Assembly: GCF_001042985.1 (NCBI RefSeq)
Contig: NZ_JYKY01000002.1
Coordinates: forward strand, 124,001 to 188,000
Reading direction: 5' to 3'
Origin: Pseudomonas lundensis
Lineage (GTDB): Bacteria > Pseudomonadota > Gammaproteobacteria > Pseudomonadales > Pseudomonadaceae
Length of the DNA stretch: 64,000 nucleotides
Shown here in pieces: positions 34,480 to 43,341 of the stretch (within the stretch, counting starts at the first letter, position 1; each line of letters opens with the position of its first letter). The notes beneath the pieces are model-generated. The model ran no database searches. It was not told the origin of the DNA and saw only the letters and a program-made list of their open reading frames with translations. The position numbers and the translations under genes were made by a program.

Positions 34480-35802
34480 TCAGGGATGGGTGGCAGGCTG
34501 GGCGCTGGCCGCGAATTCACTGGGGTTGAGCACGTGCTTGCGTTCCAGTTGGCGGTACACCACGACGGTCAGGCACAGGCCGAAGACCATCACGCCCGAC
34601 AGGAAATACAGGCCAGAGGCCAAGTGCCCGGTGTATTCCTTGAGTGCGCCAATCACGAACGGGCCGATGTAGCCGCCCAGGTTGCCCACCGAGTTGATCA
34701 GGGCAATTCCGGCTGCGGCACTGGCGCCCGCAAAGAAACGCCCAGGCAAGGTCCAGAAAATCGCAGTGCAGGAAAACAGCGCAAACGCCACCAGGCACAG
34801 CGCGGCCAGTTGCATGACCGGCACCGTCAGCCAGGCACTGAAGAACAGGCCGATGGCGCCCAGCACGTACAGCACGCCGAGGTGGCCATAGCGGTCGTTG
34901 AGGCGGTCCGAGCTGCGCGGGATAAACAGCAGGCCGATGATGCCGAACACATAAGGCACCGACGACACAAAACCGGTGGTCAGGTCGCTGCCGCCAAACT
35001 GTTTGATGAGCGTCGGCAGCCACAGCCCGAGCCCGTAAATGCTCAACGTGACCGGCAGGTAGAACAGCGCCAGCAACAGCACGCGCTTGTCTTTCAAGGC
35101 ATGCAACGGGTTGCCGTGCCGGGTCTGCCCGTAGGCTTGCAGGTCTTTTTCCAGCTCACCCATTAACCAGTCTTTTTCACCCTGCTCCAGCCAGTTGACC
35201 TGTTGCGGGCCGTCCGGCAAGTAGCGCAGCACCGGCCAGGTCAGCAGGATCGCCGGGGTGCCGATCACGATGAACAGCCATTGCCAGCCATGCAGGCCGA
35301 GCACGCCGTCCATGCCCAGCAGACCGCCGGAAATAGGCCCGGTGATCATCATGGCGATGGGTTGCGAAAGGATGAACAGCCCCAGAATCTTGCCCCGGTG
35401 GCGCACCGGGAACCATTGGGTGATGTAGTACAGAACGCCCGGAAAGAAACCGGCTTCGGCCACCCCCAGCAGAAAACGCATCACATAAAAACTGTGAGGC
35501 CCCTGCACAAAGGCCATGCCAATGGTGATGGCGCCCCAGGTGATCATGATGCGGGCAAACCAGCGTCGCGCGCCGAAGCGCTCAAGCATCAGGTTGCTGG
35601 GGATTTCCATCAGGAAGTAACCGATGAAGAACAGGCCCGCGCCCAGTCCATAGGCGGCGTCGCCAATGCCGACGTCGGCCCCCATGTGCAGTTTGGCGAA
35701 GCCCACTGCCGAGCGATCCACGTAGGCAATCAGGTAGAGCAAGACCAGAAAGGGAATCAGTTTGAGCGTGATGCGACGAATAAGCCGGAGTTCCTGGCTC
35801 AT
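34480..35802 (-). CDS. MFS transporter of the ACS family (sugar-acid uptake)
   Basis: An MFS protein of 440 residues with twelve predicted membrane helices and the ACS/GudP-like start (LIPFLVLLYLIAYVDRSAVGFAK). The loop with RHRGKILGLF and RSSDRLNDR is typical of the superfamily. It should import anionic sugar acids such as aldonates or aldarates with protons. I prefer the ATG at 35802 (MSQELRLIRR). It is the first gene of the minus-strand operon of the sugar-acid cluster, with two FadR-like operators in the shared upstream region. Confidence 0.9.
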   Translation of the reverse strand: MSQELRLIRRITLKLIPFLVLLYLIAYVDRSAVGFAKLHMGADVGIGDAAYGLGAGLFFIGYFLMEIPSNLMLERFGARRWFARIMITWGAITIGMAFVQGPHSFYVMRFLLGVAEAGFFPGVLYYITQWFPVRHRGKILGLFILSQPIAMMITGPISGGLLGMDGVLGLHGWQWLFIVIGTPAILLTWPVLRYLPDGPQQVNWLEQGEKDWLMGELEKDLQAYGQTRHGNPLHALKDKRVLLLALFYLPVTLSIYGLGLWLPTLIKQFGGSDLTTGFVSSVPYVFGIIGLLFIPRSSDRLNDRYGHLGVLYVLGAIGLFFSAWLTVPVMQLAALCLVAFALFSCTAIFWTLPGRFFAGASAAAGIALINSVGNLGGYIGPFVIGALKEYTGHLASGLYFLSGVMVFGLCLTVVVYRQLERKHVLNPSEFAASAQPATHP

Positions 35803-35893
35803 GAGACGGTCTCCCATTGTTTTTGTTATGGCACCTCTGGAGTGGCCTCAGGTGAATACACACCAGGATCAGCTCTCAGTCGAATCGACTATA

Positions 35894-35904
35894 TAGTAAT
35901 ACTA
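35894..35904. promoter_or_regulatory. FadR-subfamily operator match, site 1
   Basis: TAGTAATACTA fits the GntR/FadR consensus TNGTNNNACNA exactly and is extended to ATAGT-AAT-ACTAT. It lies near a possible -10 box of the leftward MFS promoter. Confidence 0.7.
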
Positions 35905-35966
35905 TTTACTCAACAACACTTCCAAACTGGCTTTTTAAGCGCTACTTTAGGGTCATAAAAATCAAT

Positions 35967-35977
35967 TAGTCATACAA
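35967..35977. promoter_or_regulatory. FadR-subfamily operator match, site 2
   Basis: TAGTCATACAA fits TNGTNNNACNA and ends 13 bases before the dehydratase ATG. Site centres are 73 bp apart, about seven turns, so the sites are on one face of the helix. Confidence 0.65.
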
Positions 35978-35990
35978 TAAGAGAGCCGCC

Positions 35991-37727
35991 ATGTCTGATA
36001 AAACCCCGCCACTGCGTTCCGCCCAATGGTTTGGCAGCGCTGATAAAAACGGCTTCATGTACCGCAGCTGGATGAAGAATCAGGGCATTGCCGACCACCA
36101 GTTTCAAGGCAAGCCGATCATTGGCATTTGCAACACGTGGTCGGAGCTGACCCCGTGCAACGCGCACTTTCGTACCATTGCCGAACACGTCAAACGCGGC
36201 GTGATCGAGGCCGGGGGCTTTCCCGTTGAGTTCCCGGTGTTCTCCAACGGCGAATCCAACCTGCGCCCTACTGCCATGCTGACCCGCAACCTGGCGAGCA
36301 TGGACGTCGAAGAAGCCATTCGCGGCAACCCGATCGATGGCGTGGTGTTGCTCACCGGCTGCGACAAAACCACCCCCGCCCTGCTGATGGGCGCCGCCAG
36401 CTGCGACGTGCCAGCCATCGTGGTCACGGGCGGCCCGATGCTCAACGGCAAGCACAAAGGCAAGGACATCGGCGCAGGCACCATCGTCTGGCAAATGCAC
36501 GAGTCCTATAAAGCGGGCAACATCAGCCTCGACGAATTCCTCTCGGCAGAAGCGGGCATGTCGCGTTCGGCCGGTACGTGCAACACTATGGGCACCGCTT
36601 CGACCATGGCCTGCATGGCCGAAGCATTGGGCACCTCACTGCCGCACAACGCGGCCATTCCGGCGGTGGATGCGCGGCGCTATGTGCTGGCTCACATGTC
36701 GGGCATGCGCGCGGTGCAGATGGTGCGCGAAGACTTGCGCCTGTCCAAAGTGCTGACCAAAGAAGCGTTCGAAAACGCGATCCGGGTCAACGCCGCGATT
36801 GGCGGCTCGACCAACGCCGTGATCCACCTCAAAGCCATTGCCGGACGCATCGGCGTAGACCTGGAACTGGACGACTGGACCCGCATCGGGCGCGGCACGC
36901 CGACCCTGGTGGACCTGCAACCGTCCGGGCGTTTTCTGATGGAAGAGTTCTACTACGCCGGGGGGCTGCCCGCCGTACTGCGGCGCATGGGCGAGCATGA
37001 CCTGATCCCGCACCCGAACGCGCTGACCGTCAATGGCCAGAGCCTGTGGGACAACGTGAAAAACTCACCGATTTATGGCGACGACGAAGTGATCCGCGCC
37101 CTCGACAACCCGTTGGTGGCAGACGGCGGCATCTGTGTGCTGCGCGGCAATCTGGCGCCTTTGGGTGCGGTGCTCAAACCCTCGGCCGCCACCCCGGCAC
37201 TGATGAAACACCGCGGTCAGGCGGTGGTGTTTGAAAACTTCGACATGTACAAGGCGCGCATCAACGACCCTGAGCTCAAGGTCAGCGCCGACTCGATTCT
37301 GGTCATGAAAAACTGTGGACCCAAGGGTTATCCGGGCATGGCGGAAGTCGGCAACATGGGTCTGCCCGCCAAGTTGCTGGCCCAGGGCGTGACCGACATG
37401 GTGCGCATCTCGGATGCGCGCATGAGTGGCACCGCGTACGGCACCGTGGTGTTGCATGTCGCGCCGGAAGCAGCGGCAGGCGGGCCTTTGGCGGCAGTGC
37501 AGGAAGGTGACTGGATCGAGCTGGACTGCGCGTCCGGGCGTTTGCACCTGGACATCCCGGACGCTGAACTGGCGGCCCGGCTGGCGGATATTCAGCCCCC
37601 GCAAAAGCTGCTGGTCGGCGGGTATCGTCAGCTGTACATCGATCACGTGATGCAAGCCGATCAGGGCTGTGATTTTGACTTCCTGGTGGGCTGCCGTGGC
37701 GCCGAGGTGCCACGCCATTCCCATTGA
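35991..37727 (+). CDS. IlvD/Edd-family sugar-acid dehydratase (L-arabinonate dehydratase-like)
   Basis: A protein of 578 residues. The three conserved Cys of the [2Fe-2S] site are in NTWSELTPCN, LLTGCDKTTPA and AGTCNTMGTAST, and the C-terminal block has KNCGPKGYPGM and VRISDARMSGTAYG. The length and sequence fit dehydratases of L-arabonate, D-xylonate or related aldonates, which make the 2-keto-3-deoxy acid. It opens the pathway; the FAH-fold and ALDH genes on the other strand supply the next two steps. It is divergent from the MFS gene by 188 bases with FadR-like operators between. Confidence 0.9.
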   Translation: MSDKTPPLRSAQWFGSADKNGFMYRSWMKNQGIADHQFQGKPIIGICNTWSELTPCNAHFRTIAEHVKRGVIEAGGFPVEFPVFSNGESNLRPTAMLTRNLASMDVEEAIRGNPIDGVVLLTGCDKTTPALLMGAASCDVPAIVVTGGPMLNGKHKGKDIGAGTIVWQMHESYKAGNISLDEFLSAEAGMSRSAGTCNTMGTASTMACMAEALGTSLPHNAAIPAVDARRYVLAHMSGMRAVQMVREDLRLSKVLTKEAFENAIRVNAAIGGSTNAVIHLKAIAGRIGVDLELDDWTRIGRGTPTLVDLQPSGRFLMEEFYYAGGLPAVLRRMGEHDLIPHPNALTVNGQSLWDNVKNSPIYGDDEVIRALDNPLVADGGICVLRGNLAPLGAVLKPSAATPALMKHRGQAVVFENFDMYKARINDPELKVSADSILVMKNCGPKGYPGMAEVGNMGLPAKLLAQGVTDMVRISDARMSGTAYGTVVLHVAPEAAAGGPLAAVQEGDWIELDCASGRLHLDIPDAELAARLADIQPPQKLLVGGYRQLYIDHVMQADQGCDFDFLVGCRGAEVPRHSH

Positions 37728-37741
37728 GCCACTGCCACCGT

Positions 37742-37770
37742 CGACGACGCCGCCAGCGGCTTCGTCGTCG
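37742..37770 (+). terminator. Strong hairpin after the dehydratase gene
   Basis: CGACGACG pairs with CGTCGTCG around an inner GCCGC/GCGGC stem, 14 bases after the stop. There is no T run, so function as a terminator is uncertain. Confidence 0.4.
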
Positions 37771-37851
37771 GCGTCAATGTGAGGTGTATAAGCCTTGAGT
37801 CCGCGCCTGCTATGATCGGCGCTTTTCACCGACAGGATCGACTCGCCCCCA

Positions 37852-38568
37852 ATGGATTACCGTCAGCCTTCCGAGCGCAAAAGCATGCATGCGCGCATCG
37901 TTCAAGAACTCGGCATGCAGATTGTTTCCGGGCGTTTCAAACCCGATGAGAAATTGCCGGCCGAAGCCTTGCTGTGCGAGGAGTATGCCGTCAGCCGCCC
38001 GGTGTTGCGCGAAGCGACCCGGGTATTGCTGGCCAAGGGGCTGGTCTATTCCAAACCCAGGGTCGGCACCGTGGTCAAGCCGCGCCGCGAATGGCACATG
38101 CTCGACCCGGACGTGCTGCATTGGCTGATGCAGTGCTCGCCGCAAAATGAGTTTTTTGCCTTGCTCACCAGCGTGCGCAGCATCATTGAACCTGCCGTCG
38201 CTGCCCTCGCCGCCCAACATGCGACCGACGAGGAAGTGGCGTCGATCCGCGAAGCCTACGAGCGCATGGAAAACGCCCCCACGCCCGAAGCCCTGCTGCA
38301 ACCCGACCTGGATTTTCACAGCCGCATTGCCGATGCCACCCACAACGACCTGTTGGCCAATTTGTGCAACATGTTGTCACTGGCACTGCGCGAGGCGTTG
38401 AAGCATTCGAACCGCCGCCCCAACCTGCATCAATTGGCGCTGCCCCGGCACAAGGCAATTTTGACCGCCATCGAAAACCATGACGCGCTGGGTGCGCGCC
38501 ATGCAACGCTGGTTCAACTCGATGACGCGCGCACGGCGCTGGACGTGGTGCTGGGGCACAGTCACTGA
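37852..38568 (+). CDS. GntR-family (FadR subfamily) regulator of the sugar-acid cluster
   Basis: The 238-residue protein has an N-terminal winged helix-turn-helix (about residues 10-75: LGMQIVSGRFKPDEKLPAE, SRPVLREATRVLLAKGL) and an FCD-type C-terminal domain with likely metal or ligand residues in DLDFHSRIADATHN and RHKAILTAIENHD. FadR-subfamily regulators usually repress sugar-acid genes and are released by a pathway metabolite. The two sites at 35894 and 35967 match its subfamily consensus, which ties it to the divergent dehydratase and MFS promoters. The ATG at 37852 is preceded by 124 bases without a matching operator. Confidence 0.88.
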   Translation: MDYRQPSERKSMHARIVQELGMQIVSGRFKPDEKLPAEALLCEEYAVSRPVLREATRVLLAKGLVYSKPRVGTVVKPRREWHMLDPDVLHWLMQCSPQNEFFALLTSVRSIIEPAVAALAAQHATDEEVASIREAYERMENAPTPEALLQPDLDFHSRIADATHNDLLANLCNMLSLALREALKHSNRRPNLHQLALPRHKAILTAIENHDALGARHATLVQLDDARTALDVVLGHSH

Positions 38569-38609
38569 CCGGCCCCACCGCTCCTGCTTCGCCCAGGCCC
38601 GTCAGCTGA

Positions 38610-38630
38610 CCGGGGCGAAACCTCGCCCGG
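38610..38630. terminator. Hairpin between convergent gntR and pepN
   Basis: CCGGGGCGA and TCGCCCGG pair around an AACC loop with one bulged G. There is no T run on either strand. It probably helps end transcription from both sides. Confidence 0.4.
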
Positions 38631-38635
38631 CGTGT

Positions 38636-41293
38636 TTACGCCAGACTTTTGCTCACCACTTCAAACACATCGCTGGACAGATCACCGCAGGTGCGGATGC
38701 GCTCAAGTTCGGCCTTCATCAGCGCCTGGCGGGCGCTGTCGTATTTGCGCCAGCGGGTCAGTGGCGCCAACTGCCGCGAGGCGATCTGCGGGTTGAAGGC
38801 GTTAAGCTGGATCACCAAGTCCGCCAGGAAGCGATAGCCGGAGCCGTCCGCCGCATGGAAGTTGATCAGGTTCTGCCCCGCAAACGCCCCGATCAACGCC
38901 CGGACCTTGTTCGGGTTCTTGAGGGTGAACGCCGGGTGCTGCATCAACGCCTTCACCCGCTCCAAACCACCGGGCAAGGTGCAACCGGCCTGCACACTGA
39001 ACCACTGGTCCATGACCAGCGGATTGTCCTTGAAGTGCTCGGCAAAACTGGCCAGCGCCTTGGCCTTCTCGGCGTCGAACGGTGAGTTGACCAGCACCGC
39101 CAGCGCCGTCAGGCGCTCTGTCATGTTGTCGCTGTGTTCGAATTGCTCCAGAGCCGCAGCCAGTACTTGCGGCTTGCCGGTGAGCATCAGGTACGACAGC
39201 GCGATGTTTTGCAGGGCGCGGCGGGCAAAGTGTTCGGCTTGCGCCACGTACGGCGTGGCTTTGGACACCTCGCGGTTGGCCTGATAGCGCGCCCACAAGG
39301 CGTCATGCAGGCTTTCAGCCAGGTGCTGGCGGGCAAACTCACGGGCCGCGTGAATGGCGTCGACGTCAGCGATCTCGCTGATTTCGGCCAGGTAAGCCTC
39401 ACCCGGCAAAGACAGCATCTCGGCCACCATCGCCTGATCCAGTTGCTCATTGCCCAACACGCTGCGCAAGGCTGCTACCAGACGCGGGTCCATGACCAGC
39501 GCTTCACCGCGCTGATACTGGCCAATCAGGTCTTGCAACACTTGCACCGCCAACTGCTGGCCGGCTTCCCAACGATTAAAACCGTCGGTGTCGTGTTGCA
39601 TGAGGAACATCAGTTGGTCGCGACTGTACGGGAAGTGCAATTTGACCGGCGCCGAGAAGCCGCGCAGCAAGGACGGCAGCGGCTGTTGGGCCATGCCGGT
39701 AAAGGTGAAGGTCTGTTGCGCCTCGGTGACCGACAACACACGATGGGTGCCCACCGCCGCCGACTCGCCTTGCAGGTGCAGCGGGAGTTCCTCGCCGTTG
39801 GCGTTCAGCAAGCCCAGCGCCACCGGGATCACGAACGGCAGTTTTTCAGTCTGGCCGGGGGTAGCCGGGCAGCTTTGGGCGAAGGTCAGGCTGTAGGTCT
39901 GTTTAGCGGCATCGTAGTGTTCGGTGACATTCAGACGCGGCGTACCGGCCTGGCTGTACCAGCGCTTGAACTGGGTCAGGTCCACGCCATTGGCGTCTTC
40001 CATGGCCTTGATGAAGTCGTCGCAGGTGACGGCTTGGCCGTCGTGGCGGTCGAAATACAGGTCGCTGCCTTTACGGAAGCCTTCGGCCCCCAGCAAGGTG
40101 TGGAGCATGCCGACCACTTCCGAGCCTTTTTCGTAGACGGTCAGGGTGTAGAAGTTGGAAATCTCGATAAAGCTGTCCGGGCGCACCGCATGGGCCATGG
40201 GGCCGGCGTCTTCAGCGAACTGGTGGGTGCGCAGGTAGGCCACGTCCTGGATGCGTTTAACCGTGGCCGAGTTCATGTCCGCCGAGAAACCCGCGTCGCG
40301 GAACACGGTGAAACCTTCCTTGAGCGACAACTGGAACCAGTCGCGGCAGGTCACGCGGTTGCCCGACCAGTTGTGGAAGTACTCGTGGGCCACAATCGCT
40401 TCGACGCGCTGGTGCGCGGCGTCGGTGGCGGTCTCGGCACGGGCCAGCACGGCGCTGGAGTTGAAGATGTTGAGGCCCTTGTTTTCCATGGCGCCCATGT
40501 TGAAGTCGTTGACGGCCACGATCATGAAGATGTCCAGATCGTACTCACGGCCGTAGGTGTCTTCGTCCCAGCGCATGGATTTTTTCAGGCTGTTCATCGC
40601 GTGCTGGCATTTGTCGATGTTTTCCGGTTCGACATAAATGCGCAACGCCACCTCGCGGTTGCTCCGGGTGGTGAAGGTGTCTTCAACGCACCACAGATCA
40701 CCGGCCACCAGGGCAAACAGGTAGGCCGGTTTCTTGAACGGGTCTTCCCAGGTCGCCCAGTGCCGACCGTCTTCCTCAGGGCCGCTGCCCACCGGGTTGC
40801 CGTTGGACAGCAGCACCGGGTATTTGTGTTGGTCCGCGATCACCGTGGTGGTGAAGAGGCTCATCACGTCGGGACGGTCGAGGTAATAGGTGATTTTGCG
40901 GAAGCCCTCGGCCTCGCACTGAGTGCAAAACAGGCTGCCGGACGTGTACAGGCCTTCGAGTGCAGTATTGGTCTCAGGATGGATTTTGACGCTGGTATCC
41001 ACCACAAACTGCGCGCGTTGCGGGTGCAGGGTCAAATGGCTGTCGGTGAGCTGATAGTCGGCGTCGGTCAGCTCCACGTCATCGAGTTTGACCGATAGCA
41101 GTTCCAGCTGCTGCCCATCAAGCACCAGTGGCGGCAGGCCCTCGCCCCGGGCCGGATTGCGGCGCATCACCAGTTGCGCATGAACCAGCGAGTGGTCCTC
41201 GAACAATTCAAAGGTCAGGTGCGTTTCGTCGATCAGATACTCGGGCGCCTGATAGTCCTTGAGGTAGATCATTTTGGGTTGTTCGGTGCGCAT
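38636..41293 (-). CDS. pepN: Aminopeptidase N (M1 metallopeptidase)
   Basis: The 885-residue protein is a PepN of the E. coli type. It shows GAMENKGLN, the zinc site HEYFHNWSGNRVT with the third ligand Glu in SLKEGFTVFRD, and the C-terminal superhelical domain. It removes N-terminal residues from peptides in the cytosol. The ATG at 41293 starts MRTEQPKMIYLKDY. It is the last gene of a minus-strand run nadK, metallophosphatase, rhomboid, DUF1315, DUF2797, pepN. Confidence 0.96.
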   Translation of the reverse strand: MRTEQPKMIYLKDYQAPEYLIDETHLTFELFEDHSLVHAQLVMRRNPARGEGLPPLVLDGQQLELLSVKLDDVELTDADYQLTDSHLTLHPQRAQFVVDTSVKIHPETNTALEGLYTSGSLFCTQCEAEGFRKITYYLDRPDVMSLFTTTVIADQHKYPVLLSNGNPVGSGPEEDGRHWATWEDPFKKPAYLFALVAGDLWCVEDTFTTRSNREVALRIYVEPENIDKCQHAMNSLKKSMRWDEDTYGREYDLDIFMIVAVNDFNMGAMENKGLNIFNSSAVLARAETATDAAHQRVEAIVAHEYFHNWSGNRVTCRDWFQLSLKEGFTVFRDAGFSADMNSATVKRIQDVAYLRTHQFAEDAGPMAHAVRPDSFIEISNFYTLTVYEKGSEVVGMLHTLLGAEGFRKGSDLYFDRHDGQAVTCDDFIKAMEDANGVDLTQFKRWYSQAGTPRLNVTEHYDAAKQTYSLTFAQSCPATPGQTEKLPFVIPVALGLLNANGEELPLHLQGESAAVGTHRVLSVTEAQQTFTFTGMAQQPLPSLLRGFSAPVKLHFPYSRDQLMFLMQHDTDGFNRWEAGQQLAVQVLQDLIGQYQRGEALVMDPRLVAALRSVLGNEQLDQAMVAEMLSLPGEAYLAEISEIADVDAIHAAREFARQHLAESLHDALWARYQANREVSKATPYVAQAEHFARRALQNIALSYLMLTGKPQVLAAALEQFEHSDNMTERLTALAVLVNSPFDAEKAKALASFAEHFKDNPLVMDQWFSVQAGCTLPGGLERVKALMQHPAFTLKNPNKVRALIGAFAGQNLINFHAADGSGYRFLADLVIQLNAFNPQIASRQLAPLTRWRKYDSARQALMKAELERIRTCGDLSSDVFEVVSKSLA

Positions 41294-41305
41294 GCTGGAG
41301 TCCTT

Positions 41306-42136
41306 TTACTGATGCACGGCCAGCTGGTAGGCCGTGTATTTGCGAATGTTGATAACGCCGGTGTCGAAGATCAGGTATTGGCCCTTGATCCCCATCAGCG
41401 TGCCTTCCACGATCGGGTCTTTGTCCAGGTTGAAGCTCACGATCTTGCTCGGGTACTGCTCGACCGGGTAACGAATCTCGACAGGCTCGACGCCTTGCAA
41501 CGGTTGGACCGCCTGCAGACCAAATCGCTCCTGCAGTTGTTGCAGGCCCTGGGCGCAGCTCTCAAACAGTTGCTCACGCACGGCAACGAGGTCCACCGGG
41601 GCGGCATCGCCCTTGAGCAGTGCACGCCAGTTGGTACGGTCTGCCACCTGAGAGCGGAACAGGTCTTCGACAAACCCCGATTGCTGGCGCGTGGCGACCC
41701 GCACGATCGGCAGCGCCTGGCTGGCGCCCTGATCGAGCCAGCGGGTGGGCAGTTGCGTGGCACGGGTAATGCCGACTTTAACCCCCGAGGAGTTGGCCAG
41801 GTACACCACGTGGTCAGTCATGCAGAACTGCTCGCCCCACGACGGATCGCGGCAAGTGCCAGCATCATAGTGACAACGCTCGGGGCTCATGATGCAGACG
41901 TCGCACTGCGCCAGCTTGGTCATGCACGGGTAACAGTAGCCCTGGCTGAAGCTCTTCTTGGTTTTACGCCCGCAATGGGTGCAATTGATGCTGCCCAGGT
42001 ACTCCAGACGCAACCTGCTGCCGATCAACGGATTGACCGGCACCTCGGTATCGCCCAGACGAAATGCGTATTGAACGGTCGGCGCCTCAAGGCTGACCGA
42101 CATCTTGCTGATTGCACCGCGACCAATCTCAATCAA
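41306..42136 (-). CDS. DUF2797 protein: zinc-ribbon plus GIY-YIG-like fold
   Basis: A protein of 276 residues of the DUF2797 family. A Cys-rich block at about 52-95 (CTHCG, CYPCMTKLAQCDVC, CHY, TC) looks like one or two zinc sites. It is followed at about 109-160 by a sequence like the GIY-YIG nuclease core: VVYLANSSGVKVGITR, R132 and E157. The start TTG (42136) overlaps the TGA of the DUF1315 gene; MSVSLEAP at residue 12 is a fallback. The nuclease resemblance is my reading of motif order; no activity is known to me for the family. It lies 12 bases upstream of pepN, in one operon. Confidence 0.85.
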   Translation of the reverse strand: MIEIGRGAISKMSVSLEAPTVQYAFRLGDTEVPVNPLIGSRLRLEYLGSINCTHCGRKTKKSFSQGYCYPCMTKLAQCDVCIMSPERCHYDAGTCRDPSWGEQFCMTDHVVYLANSSGVKVGITRATQLPTRWLDQGASQALPIVRVATRQQSGFVEDLFRSQVADRTNWRALLKGDAAPVDLVAVREQLFESCAQGLQQLQERFGLQAVQPLQGVEPVEIRYPVEQYPSKIVSFNLDKDPIVEGTLMGIKGQYLIFDTGVINIRKYTAYQLAVHQ

Positions 42137-42393
42137 TGGATAGCATCCGATTTGAACAGGATGTTAGGCACCGAAATGGATTTGGAGCTGCACTCTTGCG
42201 GGCCCATGTAACCGGTACGTTCTTCTTCGGGCAGGTTTTGCACTTCCCAGGCGATCATGGCCTGCAACGACAGCTCACGCTGTTCGGCGGTCAGTTTGTT
42301 GCCGTCCGCCCATTTGCCGATTTCCACGGCCAGTTTCAGGCTCTGATAGATCTCGGGGGTGATGTTTTGGATCATTTCGTTGAAAGAGGACAT
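42133..42393 (-). CDS. DUF1315 (YeaC-like) protein
   Basis: A small soluble protein of 86 residues (MSSFNEMIQNITPEIYQSL) with LTAEQRELSLQAMIAWEVQN in the middle and a conserved ending with Cys at 68. It is typical of the DUF1315/YeaC family of gamma-proteobacteria. Function is unknown. The TGA overlaps the TTG start of the DUF2797 gene. It lies 75 bases after the rhomboid protease gene. Confidence 0.87.
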   Translation of the reverse strand: MSSFNEMIQNITPEIYQSLKLAVEIGKWADGNKLTAEQRELSLQAMIAWEVQNLPEEERTGYMGPQECSSKSISVPNILFKSDAIH

Positions 42394-42468
42394 GGTTCGT
42401 TTCCGCTCTTGAACATCAGATGAGGTGTATGCGGTCGCTGCCCGCGCAAGGCAGCAACCCCAGGTGTT

Positions 42469-43341
42469 TCATTTAGCCTGCTTGCGGCGCGCCCACAGCC
42501 CGCCCAGCAAGCCGGTCAGGCAACCGATCAACAACCCGCCGACGTGAGCGGCGTTGGCGATCTGGCCGAAACCGATCAGCGATACCAGTCCGGACATGCA
42601 CACGGCCAGCCAGACCAGCATCATCACCAATACCCCACGAGGCAGGCGATACAACGGGTTCGGCGCCATGAGCTGGTAAATCCACACATGCCCCAACAAG
42701 CCGTACAGCACCCCGGACATGCCGCCGAACAGGCTCGGGCCGCCAAACAGGTATTGGGCGAAGTTGGACACCAGGCTGAACAGCAAGCTCAACCCGATCA
42801 GGTTGATGCTGCCCTGACGCAGTTCAACGCGTCGACCCAGTTCCCAGTACCACATGCCGTTCATGGCGATGTGGAGGAAACCGAAGTGAATCAGCATCGG
42901 GCTGAACAATCTCCACCACTGCCCTGCCGCCAGGCTATCCGACAAAGGTGTGAACTGGATGTATTGGCCACGGATGCTGAAATCAAGGAACGTCAGCCCG
43001 CTGAGAACCGACAGGTTTTCACCCAGTTGCGTCACCACGGCCACGATCACGCACAGCAGTAGGATAGTCGCGGTGGCCGGGCTGTCACGCAGTTGCTGGA
43101 CCCACCCCGGGCGCGCCATGGCGGGCGGGGGCTCGACAACCGGCACGTGGCCTTCGGGGTCGCCTTGAGGGAAGCGTGCGTACAGGCTGCGCACCTCCCC
43201 GGCAATGCTTTCGGGCGCCCAGACCACTTGCTCGCCCGCCTCTTCGCTGACCCGATGCGGCACGTGCATGCGCTGGAGCAGGCTGACAAATCCGCTCAGG
43301 TCAACCGACAGGGGCAAGCGTAAAACCTCAACAGCACTCAT
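42469..43341 (-). CDS. Rhomboid-family intramembrane serine protease (GlpG-like)
   Basis: The 290-residue protein has an N-terminal cytosolic domain of about 85 residues (as in GlpG) and six membrane helices. The catalytic pair is S209 in FGGMSGVLYG and H266 in NAAHVGGLLIG, with the HxxxxHxxxN oxyanion motif at H152-H157-N161. It cleaves helical membrane segments of other proteins. It overlaps the metallophosphatase gene by ATGA. Confidence 0.92.
   Translation of the reverse strand: MSAVEVLRLPLSVDLSGFVSLLQRMHVPHRVSEEAGEQVVWAPESIAGEVRSLYARFPQGDPEGHVPVVEPPPAMARPGWVQQLRDSPATATILLLCVIVAVVTQLGENLSVLSGLTFLDFSIRGQYIQFTPLSDSLAAGQWWRLFSPMLIHFGFLHIAMNGMWYWELGRRVELRQGSINLIGLSLLFSLVSNFAQYLFGGPSLFGGMSGVLYGLLGHVWIYQLMAPNPLYRLPRGVLVMMLVWLAVCMSGLVSLIGFGQIANAAHVGGLLIGCLTGLLGGLWARRKQAK

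Noticed and set aside
39134..41098. 654-codon plus-strand frame opposite pepN
   Set aside because: Mirror of a conserved M1 peptidase gene; composition follows the reverse complement of pepN codons.
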